Below are positions 21,701-26,862 of a stretch of 64,000 nucleotides of DNA, one piece after another; position 1 is the stretch's first letter, and each line of letters opens with the position of its first letter. This stretch comes from Spisula solida (lineage: Eukaryota > Mollusca > Bivalvia > Venerida > Mactridae), in the NCBI GenBank assembly GCA_947247005.1, contig OX365944.1, forward strand, positions 58,696,096 to 58,760,095. Reading direction: 5' to 3'. A program made the translations under genes and the position numbers. The notes under the pieces were generated by a model. The model worked only from the letters and a program-made list of their open reading frames with translations, had not been told where the DNA came from and did no database searches.

Positions 21701-23441
21701 TCCCGCACTCAAAGCGGACGCTCTACCATTAGGCTATCAATGCCGCAACTTAATGGGATGCTCAGACACTGTAGCAATCTTCCATTATTGTATGTGATTA
21801 GAATCCAATATTAAACCAAAAGTCTTTTATAATAAATCATCCCAAAAAACCACACTCAAAAACCTCATAATATTTTCTAGAACAAACACCAGAATACCAA
21901 TTAACTGTCTTGTACATAATCCCTACAACATGTGAGCAGTTTTTTATACCAATTATTCTTCTCATAAGATTAATTCAACAACATGTTATCAGTTTTTCGG
22001 TAAAATCATGTTGACATGAATGGATGTTAGAGCATCCCTGACATGCCAACCATCTCAACAGCTTAATTAGGTCCTAATTAATAATTTACTGCACTAATAG
22101 AACAGTGGAAGCTAATGAATATATCAGATAGAATCTACATCAAATCGTACACACCAGTCTCATCAACATGCATTTTACGAGAACAAAAAATCTGCACCAA
22201 GCTTACATGGTGGTATAACCTAATTTGATAGCTAGAACGACGCTAGAACGACGCTAGAACGACGCAATGGTAAAACGGTAAGAAGACCAAAGCAATAGTG
22301 AAATAGTAAATGTGTAATTGTTTAGGTCTTTAGGTCAAGGATAACTCATAAAATTGCAAGCACTTACTTCCATTATGGGGTTGTGTGTTTTTGCTGAAGA
22401 GAAAGCAAGAAGAAGAGAAAGAGGTCCGATACAAGGAATTCGGTGCACTACCCTAGCTCGTTCAGAATAGACTCCTTGGTTGTTTAACGTACCCGGTGTA
22501 TAGAACTGACATGCTAGACTACCTCTGGGTTTCCAACCAGTTCATTTCTAGTTGGGTGGGAAACACTGAAAAGCGTTATAGAAATGACCAAATGCCCCAA
22601 CGGAACCAGGGACCTCTCCATCAGTAGTCAAGTGCGTTATCCACTCGACCACCGTGCCACATTTGTGTAATTAAGCCACACATCAAGGCTAACTAAGGTT
22701 TGTGCCTTTTAAAAATTGCGTCTCCTATTCTCTCAAAACCCAAAACCCGACGCCAAGAAAACCCAAATCCCCACGAAAACTAGACTTCTGAACAATGAAG
22801 AAGCTGACTATTTCTCAGTTACGGTCACTATGATGTAGCAGTGAAGACATTATGATATGATGACCTATATACATGTATCTGGGACAAATGAAATGCAGTA
22901 ACATGAAAGGTTGTGCATTAAAACGAACAAAAAACATATATCACTTAAATTCTAAAAACCGAACAGAGAATTTCCATTAACATCACTATATGTGCATGTC
23001 TAATATACTCTAGTCTATATATCTATTACAAAAACACAACATGTTGAATAAATATATTTGTTATCCCAAAAATTTAAGTAATATAAAATGCACATTAAAT
23101 CCATGCATCTTTCTTGACATACTGCAAAAGCTTGTTATAATGTTATACAGACGTTTTATGCACATGTTTTCCGGAGGTTCCGCAATTTAACAACAATTCC
23201 GTACTTAAACGACAAGTTTTAACTTTACCATTTCAAGTGTATTGATGGCAGATTACACTTAACAAATACTTAATATACAATAAAACTAATTTTACATGAT
23301 GAAGATTATAATGATTATGCCAATTCTTAGTTTCGTGTTTCAAGAGAACACTTTCGCACAGCAATTAAATTTCGGAAGCCATAAATTGAAATACTGAGAG
23401 TATCATTCTGCAGTAATACAGTTATTGTAATAATACTCACA
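671..23441 (-). CDS. Unrecognised eight-exon gene, 3' end beyond the left edge
   Basis: Seen: a chain of minus-strand exons, each bounded by a GT donor and an AG acceptor, whose phases match at every junction. Coding pieces are 18622-18744, 17582-17657, 16458-16584, 8986-9071, 6591-6687, 2829-2919 and 671-781, with a probable 5' exon ending at 23441. They give 237 codons without a stop; the last visible exon ends in phase 2, so at least one more exon lies to the left. The protein starts MDFVGKVFKPF. It has no signal peptide and no membrane segment that I can see. The most distinctive block is residues 68-109 (MLEGFYPGHIFNHLHHIYET, then YW and EYRDW). The visible C-terminal part is basic and then proline-rich (RYAWSRQRLETEF, PLPIPHPAVIAM). 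I do not recognise the family and assign no function. Introns run from 964 to 7386 bp, typical of a metazoan gene. The structure is well supported; the product name is open. Confidence 0.85.
782..1691. other. Intron 7 sequence, nothing recognised
   Basis: AT-rich sequence between exon 8 and a SINE. It contains a short inverted pair, TAGGATAAGGATATCTC near 968 against GCATATTCTTATCCTACATC near 1056, which may be a small TIR relic. No exon is supported. Confidence 0.4.
1692..1912 (-). mobile_element. tRNA-derived SINE, family A, copy 1
   Basis: The minus strand reads GATAGCCTAGTGGTTGAG, then a B-box-like GAGTTCAATC, as in a tRNA promoter head. The body (CACCTCATTCCTGATGTTAT, CACGAGGGTATGAGA, TGCTGAGC, GTCTTTGGTATGAC) matches a second copy at 21499-21745 in the same orientation. 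It lies in intron 7. Confidence 0.8.
1990..2110. mobile_element. Foldback (inverted-repeat) element
   Basis: Perfect 24-base arms at 2011-2034 and 2063-2086 (GTGCTATAACATCTGCAGAG, then TCCC) flank a 28-base loop. Similarity extends outward with mismatches (GTTTACGCATGC on the left, GCATGCGTAAAC-like on the right). A related single arm occurs near 2453 (GTTTACGCATGG). Confidence 0.75.
2829..2919 (-). CDS. Coding exon 7 (residues 171-200)
   Basis: 91 bp, acceptor TATTCAG, donor GTAAAA. It encodes DVSTRPPQLDVGFFNPTEN, then ITQTHHYRTL, with two bases of Arg201 at the end. An ENITQ sequon is present, but no secretion signal has been found in the visible protein, so glycosylation is not implied. 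Confidence 0.85.
3126..3576. repeat. Four X-box-like palindromes at about 146 bp spacing
   Basis: GTTGCCATAGCAAC (3126-3139), GTTGTCATGGCAAC (3272-3285), GTTGCCATAGCAAC (3417-3430) and ATTGCCATAGCAAC (3563-3576). Spacings are 146, 145 and 146 bp. An AATATGCAA-like phrase recurs between them, showing a decayed tandem array. Confidence 0.7.
3651..3812 (+). pseudogene. Tc1/mariner-type transposase N-terminal HTH fragment
   Basis: The plus-strand frame contains TISRLLQRYNATGSVKE, then RPRATTRR. This matches the second helix-turn-helix and the GRPR/AT-hook-like linker of Tc1-family transposases. A stop follows at 3810-3812, and no DDE catalytic domain is present. It lies within the 3000-3974 TIR element, so it is either that element's own relic or a captured fragment. 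Confidence 0.7.
4083..4322 (+). repeat. Poly-C tract and bivalve-type dispersed repeat
   Basis: A run of about 18 C at 4084-4101 is followed by a block with CTTTGACCTCTAAGTGTGAC, then CTTGACCTTTGAGCTAGGGA, and ends CGCCCGCCCGCCCGAC. I recall similar blocks dispersed in bivalve genomes; a repeat-library search would confirm. It contains TGACCTTGACCT at 4171-4182. Confidence 0.55.
4666..4997 (+). pseudogene. LINE reverse transcriptase C-terminal relic
   Basis: The plus frame reads NDLYKRALKASFKIRKIFG, then HLFDHTIKPILLYGSEIWGT, then a degenerate CDKIHVKFL-stop-YVLGTG segment. The TIKPILLYGSEIWG motif is typical of the end of jockey/CR1-like non-LTR reverse transcriptases, just after the RT core. 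An in-frame stop at 4915-4917 and the missing upstream domains show a dead, truncated copy, inside intron 6. Confidence 0.8.
5260..5326 (-). mobile_element. Partial copy of TIR family F
   Basis: GGCAACAGAAACATTG, then AATGGCTTCAAACCGGTAG and GGGACTT...TATTGCTTG match, in reverse complement, the left end of the element at 26462-26862. Only one terminus is visible here. Confidence 0.65.
5435..5608. mobile_element. 174 bp pogo/Tigger-like MITE
   Basis: Ends CAGTCAGAACTCGATA and TATCGAGTTCTGACTG are inverted copies. Similarity extends inwards (CAACGAC / GTCGTTA), and TA flanks both sides (TA target duplication). The CAGT start and TA duplication fit pogo/Tigger-derived miniature elements. Internal phrases such as GTCAGTATA-TGAATT recur. 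Confidence 0.85.
5833..6030 (-). mobile_element. tRNA-derived SINE, family B, copy 1
   Basis: GAACAGTATCCTCACTAGTAC, then CAGCAACTTCTCACATGTGG and AGGAAAATTGA match the copy at 7905-8140. On the minus strand the right end reads as a tRNA-like GGTAAGTGTGCTGGATTTG head. Confidence 0.65.
6160..6537 (+). mobile_element. MITE family E, short copy
   Basis: It matches 14540-15150 at the left end (CTTATACCCC, CTTGTCC, AAGCTAAGTCAGTCAGGGGC) and right end (TGCCTCCCGATCTATC). It carries three AGGTCA half-sites at 6388-6393, 6400-6405 and 6411-6416. It is a deletion variant relative to the longer copy, located in intron 6 just 3' of exon 6. Confidence 0.75.
6400..6416 (+). promoter_or_regulatory. Perfect DR5 nuclear-receptor-like repeat in MITE
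   Basis: AGGTCA-AAATG-AGGTCA is a direct repeat spaced by five bases, the layout recognised by RAR/RXR-type receptors in animals. A third AGGTCA lies six bases upstream. The match is seen; binding is not shown. Confidence 0.4.
6591..6687 (-). CDS. Coding exon 6 (residues 139-170)
   Basis: 97 bp, acceptor TTTGTAG, donor GTAAGC. Only one frame is open: VQHLNLGRYIKMLES, then TNVHDDLDIVTEVHTNT, plus one base of Gly171. An acidic patch (DDLDIVTE) follows a hydrophobic/basic helix-like segment. A 826 bp TIR element begins 40 bp upstream, in intron 5. Confidence 0.86.
6728..7553. mobile_element. 826 bp pogo-like TIR element
   Basis: The ends CAGTAAAACCTCG and CGAGGTTTTACTG form perfect 13-base inverted termini, with TA on both flanks. 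Subterminal GCTCGAATTA-type repeats occur near both ends. No transposase ORF remains. The internal part is higher in CpG than its surroundings. It begins 40 bp from exon 6. Confidence 0.85.
7554..7904. other. Intron 5 sequence, nothing recognised
   Basis: AT-rich sequence between two mobile elements. I see no exon and no repeat structure. Confidence 0.4.
7905..8140 (-). mobile_element. tRNA-derived SINE, family B, copy 2
   Basis: It shares GGACAGTATCCTAACCAGTAC, AACCAGCAACTTCCCTACAT and GTGGAGGAAAATTGA with 5833-6030. The minus strand reads CTGTGGTTAGTGCACTGG, then a TTCGATTTCC B-box-like segment, a tRNA-type head. It ends next to the target duplication of the 8166-8669 element. Confidence 0.7.
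8166..8669. mobile_element. 504 bp hAT-type MITE with 8 bp target duplication
   Basis: The left end TAGGGGTGGG and right end CACCCCTA are inverted termini. Identical ATAACGAA octamers flank both sides (8158-8165 and 8670-8677). An 8 bp duplication with a (T/C)AGGGGTG terminus is the signature of hAT elements. The left part is rich in ATCGATGCAT/CGATAG palindromic motifs; the right part has repeated CAATAGTATCGCAATAGT. No transposase is present. Confidence 0.9.
8986..9071 (-). CDS. Coding exon 5 (residues 110-138)
   Basis: 86 bp, acceptor TTTCAG, donor GTGAGA. All three frames are open across this exon. The phase left by exon 4 selects the frame LACQKLSHILSPSFL, then VPLEATDSQFHLK, which ends in phase 0 exactly as exon 6 needs. 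The intron to exon 4 is the longest here (7386 bp) and holds several TIR elements. Confidence 0.82.
9296..9829. mobile_element. TIR element with central perfect hairpin
   Basis: The left AGGTGCTGCCTCACAGATTGG-type end and the right end (reverse complement AGGGACTGCCTCACATATTGG-type) agree over about 18 of 21 bases. No clear target duplication was seen. A 32-base palindrome lies near the centre (9638-9669). Confidence 0.6.
9638..9669. repeat. Perfect palindrome hairpin
   Basis: AATTCTATAGGGTAT pairs with ATACCCTATAGAATT across a two-base centre. It could extrude as a cruciform. It is probably the fold centre of the surrounding TIR element. Confidence 0.75.
9830..12806. other. Intron 4, unannotated stretch
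   Basis: No exon is supported. A 2-copy direct repeat occurs at 10147-10194 (ATCACAGACTGGTTTACAAA). A dispersed motif at 10681-10721 matches 14415-14458 in reverse complement. The 11880-12680 part is richer in G+C and CpG than its neighbours (TACGATCAGG, CACGACCGTCCCACGATTGG). It looks like decayed mobile DNA that I cannot classify. Confidence 0.45.
10681..10721 (+). repeat. Dispersed repeat pair, copy 1 (inverted to 14415-14458)
   Basis: ATGAGCCGTGTCGTGAGATT, then TCCGACCTAGTGG is the reverse complement, with few changes, of CCACTAGGTTGGAAATCCCA / CGACACGGCTCAT at 14415-14458. Both lie in intron 4. Confidence 0.65.
12807..12884 (+). CDS. Candidate plus-strand first coding exon (weak)
   Basis: An ATG at 12807 opens 26 codons (MGLIHFTTIEKESGGKIY, then TEFSEIHN), ending exactly at a strong donor GTAAGT (12885). 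No partner exon is convincing; a short piece after TTCCTTCAG near 15730 would be in phase but ends in a motif seen in repeats. It could be an antisense nested gene, a relic or chance. Confidence 0.18.
12885..13513. other. Intron 4 sequence, nothing recognised
   Basis: Mixed AT-rich sequence with some CpG. No repeat or exon is supported apart from the candidate donor at its left edge. Confidence 0.35.
13514..13812. mobile_element. 299 bp TIR element (MITE)
   Basis: The left end GTCAATTAAAATT, then CCCCCAACCCC-GGGAATGG-CGGGG is mirrored by the right end (CCCCCGTCCATCCCCGGGG, then TTTTAATTGAC). The inverted arms run about 45 bases with small gaps. Short overlapping ORFs on both strands are by-products of the GC-rich arms. 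Confidence 0.75.
14415..14458 (-). repeat. Dispersed repeat pair, copy 2
   Basis: Reverse-complement partner of 10681-10721 (CCACTAGGTTGGAAATCCCA, then CGACACGGCTCAT). Confidence 0.65.
14540..15150 (+). mobile_element. MITE family E, long copy with internal 168 bp duplication
   Basis: Ends CTTATGCCCC and GGAGCATAAA are short inverted termini. The sequence matches 6160-6537 at both ends. CAACATCCATGCAAGTATGG, then AAGCTTTGTAGCAAGCCATA occurs twice, 168 bp apart (14815 and 14983). A DR5-like AGGTCA-AAATA-GGGTCA lies at 14934-14950. It ends with a GACGAACGAACCGACGTACC stretch before the right terminus. Confidence 0.75.
14934..14950 (+). promoter_or_regulatory. DR5-like nuclear-receptor half-site pair
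   Basis: AGGTCA-AAATA-GGGTCA occupies the place homologous to the perfect DR5 of the short family E copy. A further decayed version (AAGTCA-AAATG-GGGTCA) lies one internal repeat earlier, near 14766. Confidence 0.35.
15151..15888. other. Intron 4 sequence, nothing recognised
   Basis: AT-rich. A TTCCTTCAG acceptor-like site lies at about 15730, without a supported exon after it. Confidence 0.35.
15889..16002. mobile_element. Near-perfect foldback, about 42-base arms
   Basis: AATAAAAACTCTGTTCTTGT, then ATTTTGTCGGTGAATAAAAC on the left pairs with the right arm 15959-16000, with about one indel. The loop is about 26 bases. Such high arm identity suggests a recent element, or gene conversion between the arms. 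Confidence 0.85.
16003..16457. other. Intron 4, 5' part, with CGCGAAAA-rich patch
   Basis: A short CpG patch (CTCGCGAAAATGTGCC, CGCGAAAAACGC at about 16082-16120) resembles the TTTCGCG motifs of the TIR elements at 47158 and 61680. The rest is plain intron up to the donor of exon 4. Confidence 0.4.
16458..16584 (-). CDS. Coding exon 4 (residues 68-109)
   Basis: 127 bp, acceptor TTGTAG, donor GTTTGT. It encodes LTILQAAK, then MLEGFYPGHIFNHLHHIYET, then DYWEKKTLEYRDWT, and ends with one base of Gly110. This His/aromatic-rich block looks the most constrained of the visible protein and is the best query for a homology search. Reading straight past the donor gives a longer unspliced ORF, but the phase match to exon 5 supports splicing. 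Confidence 0.88.
16878..17142. mobile_element. AT-rich inverted-repeat MITE
   Basis: ACAGGTAACTGTATCATTGA on the left is mirrored by TCAATGATACAGTTACCTGT on the right. The arms continue through poly-A/T and GTAAAATTTATATAT / ATATATAAATTTTAC. It lies in intron 3. Confidence 0.8.
17330..17525 (-). mobile_element. Dimeric tRNA-derived SINE
   Basis: The minus strand reads TGGTAGAGCACTGGACGGTC, then a B-box-like GATTCCTGGGTTGG, like a tRNA gene. A second, poorer tRNA-like part (CAATCCAGGAACTAAAACC) lies just before it. Folding as a functional tRNA is not supported (arms mismatched). Confidence 0.6.
17582..17657 (-). CDS. Coding exon 3 (residues 43-67)
   Basis: 76 bp, acceptor TTTCAG, donor GTTTGT. 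One base completes the split Gln codon, then 25 codons: RQWRLNTGLNMTVQNK, then IKLPEQQLK. It ends in phase 0. A tRNA-like SINE lies on the 3' side in intron 3, ending within about 70 bp of the donor. A Family D repeat lies in intron 2. Confidence 0.85.
17745..17930 (+). repeat. Dispersed repeat family D, copy 1
   Basis: It matches 34165-34345 in the same orientation. Each copy holds two AGTCTCCCAATAAGTCATAC units (here 78 bp apart) and starts with GTTTAAAC-AGTCAACTTC. It lies in intron 2. Confidence 0.75.
18250..18480 (-). mobile_element. SINE family C, copy 1 (head lost)
   Basis: CTGCCCTAGCTCTTTCCGAA, then ACTCCTTG, GAGACTACCT and GGGTT-CCAACCAGT match 22430-22560. The tRNA-like head present at 22600-22663 is not recognisable here, so it is a 5'-degraded copy, in intron 2. 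Confidence 0.65.
18622..18744 (-). CDS. Coding exon 2 (residues 1-42)
   Basis: 123 bp between acceptor TTTCAG and donor GTAAGT. It carries one leading base, 40 codons and two trailing bases. Encoded: DFVGKVFKPFSASQSQEDG, then a polar stretch ending TDLTNKVN. The two trailing bases (CA) join G of exon 3 to give Gln42. The region is hydrophilic, with Ser/Gln-rich residues 12-17 that suggest a flexible N-terminus. Confidence 0.85.
18745..20860. other. Intron 1, 3' portion
   Basis: AT-rich. It includes a small three-fold CTCCTCAGGAGCAAT repeat near 18837-18875 and an AAAGGGAGACAACTC phrase near 19231. No exon is supported. Confidence 0.4.
20861..21460. repeat. Homopurine region with 64 bp tandem repeat
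   Basis: The plus strand is almost all purine for several hundred bases. Full units of GAAGGGAGAAATAAAGGGGA, then TGAAGAGAGAATGGGAGGGA start at about 21061, 21125 and 21189 (period 64), with partial units on each side (20937-21060, 21241-21290). Three long minus-strand ORFs across it are low-complexity artefacts. Confidence 0.85.
21499..21745 (-). mobile_element. tRNA-derived SINE, family A, copy 2
   Basis: Full-length partner of 1692-1912. The minus strand begins GATAGCCTAATGGTAGAGCG, then CCGCTTTGAGTGCGGGAGGT, a clear tRNA-like A-box region. It is better preserved at the tRNA end than copy 1. Confidence 0.8.
22231..22264 (+). repeat. 11-12 bp triplet repeat
   Basis: GCTAGAACGAC occurs three times in a row. 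It is short, with no further context. Confidence 0.8.
22375..22665 (-). mobile_element. tRNA-derived SINE, family C, copy 2 (with head)
   Basis: The minus strand starts GTGGCACGGTGGTCGAGTGG, then ATAACGCACTTGAC, and later GGTTCCGTTGG. This is a tRNA-Ser/Leu-like head with A and B boxes. The body (CCTAGCTCGTTCAGAA, CTCCTTGG, GACTACCTCTGGGTTTCCAA) matches 18250-18400. Confidence 0.75.
22666..23440. other. Intron 1, 5' part, nothing recognised
   Basis: AT-rich sequence just after the probable 5' exon. No repeat unit or exon is supported. Confidence 0.4.
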
Positions 23442-23480
23442 TAGTCTTTGTTTTCTTCTAGGAAAATGTTTACAATAATG
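23441..23480 (-). other. Probable 5' exon ending in split start codon (AT|G)
   Basis: On the minus strand the sequence AAGACTAT runs into a strong donor GTGAGT, with the last exon base at 23441. Joining it to exon 2, which begins with G at 18744, makes ACT-ATG-GAT: A at -3 and G at +4, a good start context. An in-frame TAG lies six codons upstream of that ATG, so translation should begin there. The upper bound of this exon is not visible; 23480 is only a placeholder. A 17-base internal exon after TTTTCCTAG is an alternative reading. If the join is wrong, the true first coding exon is elsewhere upstream. Confidence 0.45.
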
Positions 23481-25065
23481 TGAGACCGCACATGTACTGT
23501 ATGGTGTCATTATTGACAAAACTTTTGTCATTGTTTACATGATACACCTGAATATAATCATCAAACTTATAAACCCTGTCAATTAATGACCAATTGAAAC
23601 ATAAAATATTGCATTTAAAGATTTTTTTCAAATTCTCAAACATTTGGTGTGACTATATATAAGTACATGTACTAAATCAATGTGGACCACAATGAAAATT
23701 GGTTAGCCAAGTATTTCATCCACAGAAAATAAAATTGTTATTTATTAATTCTGATTAACAATACGTCAAGGGCAAAACTGCACACAGCTCCAGCAAATCT
23801 GATATTTTTCTAACAACTTCCCTAATTTTATACTGCATGAATCAAAATTGATCAAGTATCAATGTCTGTTTATAATTTCCTGTTCACATTTATAATCCCC
23901 TCATTAAAATGTATAATAAACACAATATAAGTAATAAAAGATGCAATATATGATATATATACAGTGTAGCAATGAAGGTGCCAGGCACACTGTGCCCCCC
24001 GGGGACTCATATTGAAATAAAACATCAATAAATCAGAACAACCATCAACTGTCAATGTGTGTATGATGTAAGGTAGACATATAGTCTGTTTAGCTTACAC
24101 TGTCAGCATGCATCTATACTAAAATCTACTTAATGAGTTTTTAATGAAATTAATCACATACAACATAAATCACCAACATACTGTGGTATATTAGCCTATA
24201 ATCTTTTTAACTGTAATCTATGACAGAAAACATGTAACCACCCACTCACTGGAGATTTTAAGTTTCAAATAAGCATAATTTTATACATTTTGAAAATTCA
24301 ATGAAACTAAAGGGGTTGTCTAACATGGTCGATAACTCTACTATTCTAAAATACATAAAACATTATTTAAACAAGAAATTTTGGAAATTCAATGAAACTT
24401 TGGGGGTAAAATGTCCAATAAGGGATATAACCCAATCTTAGCTCAGAGACACGTTTTCAGCACTAACGGTGTACCCAAGGCCTGATATTAATGAAACAGC
24501 AATAAGTAAAATACTTCCTGGAGATAAAGGGCAACTAAACAATTACAGAATTAATTTTTAATTTAGAATAATTTGAACAAAAACTGTCGCAATGAATCAA
24601 TTAAATTTGTAAGAGTTTATTTCCTTTTCAATAAAATACTTCAAATATTTTAGCACTCATTTACAATCATTACGATAGCAAGATAATAATTTTGTTTAAT
24701 CACTGTTGACACATTAAGTGAAAGCATAAAGGACCCCCAGTAACTGACATGACGTGTTCTTGGTACAATGAGTTCACTAACATTGAAAACAATATTCAAT
24801 TTTCGTTTTTTTTAACTTAAACTACATTGAGGATTTATTGTTTGTGCTACACCCCCTACCGTTTAGCCTTTCCTTTATATGTATTGTAAGGTCATTTATG
24901 TTTTTTGTAAAGGTCTTTTTTGTACAAACGGGTCAAATTAAGAATGACATTATTATATTTTACCAGTTACTGGTGGCAAATTGTCTGGGTTAACTGTAAA
25001 TGATCCTTAATTAAAGAAATGCACTCAGCAAGAGAGACAAGCTTTGTTAAGTTCAACCTGTCATC
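23481..25065. other. AT-rich noncoding stretch upstream of the gene
   Basis: If 23441 ends the first exon, the promoter should lie here, but I see no TATA box that I can place and no CpG island. TTGGAAATTCAATGAAACT-like phrases occur twice (24290 and 24375), a weak duplication. Confidence 0.35.
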
Positions 25066-26332
25066 GGGGATTTAGCTTGGATATGGTAGGTGGGGGATTT
25101 AGCCTGGATATGGTAGGTGGAGAGATTTAGCCTGGATATGGTAGGTGGAGAGATTTAGCCTGGATATGGTAGGTGGAGAGATTTAGCCTGGATATGGTAG
25201 GTGGAGAGATTTAGCCTGGATATGGTAGGTGGAGAGATTTAGCCTGGATATGGTAGGTGGAGAGATTTAGCCTGGATATGGTAGGTGGGGGATTTAGCCT
25301 GGATATGGTAGGTGGGGGATTTAGCCTGGATATGGTAGGGGGAGGGATTTAGCCTGGATATGGTAGGTGGGGGATTTAGCCTGGATATGGTAGGTGGGGG
25401 ATTTAGCCTGGATATGGTAGGTGGAGAGATTTAGCCTGGATATGGTAGGTGGGGGATTTAGCTTGGATATGGTAGGTGGGGGATTTAGCCTGGATATGGT
25501 AGGTGGGGAGATTTAGCCTGGATATGGTAGGTGGAGAGATTTAGCCTGGATATGGTAGGTGGGGGATTTAGCCTGGATATGGTAGGTGGAGAGATTTAGC
25601 TTGGATATGGTAGGTGGAGAGATTTAGCCTGGATATAGTAGGTGGAGAGATTTAGCCTGGATATGGTAGGTGGAGAGATTTAGCCTGGATATGGTAGGTG
25701 GGGGATTTAGCCTGGATATGGTAGGTGGAGAGATTTAGCCTGGATATGGTAGGTGGGGGATTTAGCCTGGATATGGTAGGTGGAGAGATTTAGCCTGGAT
25801 ATGGTAGGTGGGGGATTTAGCCTGGATATGGTGGTGGAGAGATTTAGCCTGGATATGGTAGGTGGAGAGATTTAGCCTGGATATGATAGGTGGAGAGATT
25901 TAGCCTGGATATGGTAGGTGGAGAGATTTAGCCTGGATATGGTAGGTGGGGGATTTAGCCTGGATATGGTAGGTGGAGAGATTTAGCCTGGATAAGGTAG
26001 GTGGAGAGATTTAGCCTGGATATGGTAGGTGGAGAGATTTAGCCTGGATATGATAGGTGGAGAGATTTAGCCTGGATATGGTAGGTAGGGGATTTAGCCT
26101 GGATATGGTAGGTGGGGGATTTAGCCTGGATATGGTAGGTGGAGAGATTTAGCCTGGATATGGTAGGTGGAGAGATTTAGCCTGGATGTGATAGGTGGGG
26201 GATTTAGCCTGGATATGGTAGGTGGGGGATTTAGCCTGGATATGGTAGGTGGAGAGATTTAGCCTGGATATGATAGGTGGGGGATTTAGCCTTGATATGG
26301 TAGGTGGGGGATTTAGCCTGGATATGATAGGT
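25066..26332 (+). repeat. 27/28 bp minisatellite, about 46 copies
   Basis: The unit contains GATTTAGCCTGGATATGGTA, then GGTGG. Two interspersed types are seen: a 27-mer with GGGGG and a 28-mer with GAGAG before the ATTTAG. I count 46 units by reading through. A few carry GATATGATAG, GCTTGG or one-base losses. The 28-mer type forms a run in units 3-8 and alternates with the 27-mer later. Confidence 0.95.
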
Positions 26333-26461
26333 CAAGCACAGGAAGGTGTGTGGTAGACCTACTGTCGTAGAAAACAGCTTATTATTCAGTATTGCATAGA
26401 GACAATTAGTTTTCAAATGTTTGTCTTTTGCACATATATTTTATTTACAACAAGTCACTAA

Positions 26462-26862
26462 GAATTGCAAGCAATAGAGAAGTCCCGTACCGGTTTGAAG
26501 CCATTACCCTTTAAATTATTTGCAATGTTTCTGTTGCCATGGCAAAAACAACTTTTGTCAGAATCAAAATATATTTAGACGTGGATAAACACCTTTATAA
26601 TTGCCCCCTATCCACATACCAAGTTTCATAAACCTAGCTGGGAAACTGTTTGAATTATGTCAGGATGCAGGTTTTTGACAGATGGACTGACTGACGAGTT
26701 GACGGACGGACGGAATGCAAGTTGTCCCTTTGGCACAACAAGGTTGTATCCCTCTATATACTATACAGTGAGATACAACCTTGTTGCGCCAAAGGGACGA
26801 TTAGTCCTAGTCTAGTCCCTTCTTGTTGAAAACTGGTAGGGGACTTAAACAAGCAACTAACT
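26462..26862. mobile_element. TIR element family F with internal hairpin
   Basis: The left end GCAAGCAATAGAGAAGTCCC, then GTACCGGTTT is mirrored by the right end AAACTGGTAGGGGACTTAAA, then CAAGC. A related end in inverse orientation lies at 5260-5326. A GACGGACGGACGG stretch precedes the internal hairpin at 26724-26798. Confidence 0.7.
26724..26798. repeat. 27-base-arm hairpin
   Basis: GTCCCTTTGGCACAACAAGG, then TTGTATC pairs with the 26772-26798 arm with a single mismatch; the loop is about 21 bases. The arrangement is like the terminal hairpin at 432-463, also preceded by GACGGACGG. Confidence 0.85.

Noticed and set aside
25066..26332. CRISPR-like repeat array
   Set aside because: Units are contiguous with no spacers, in a eukaryotic sequence; this is a minisatellite. 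The same holds for 28865-28999 and 51295-52168.
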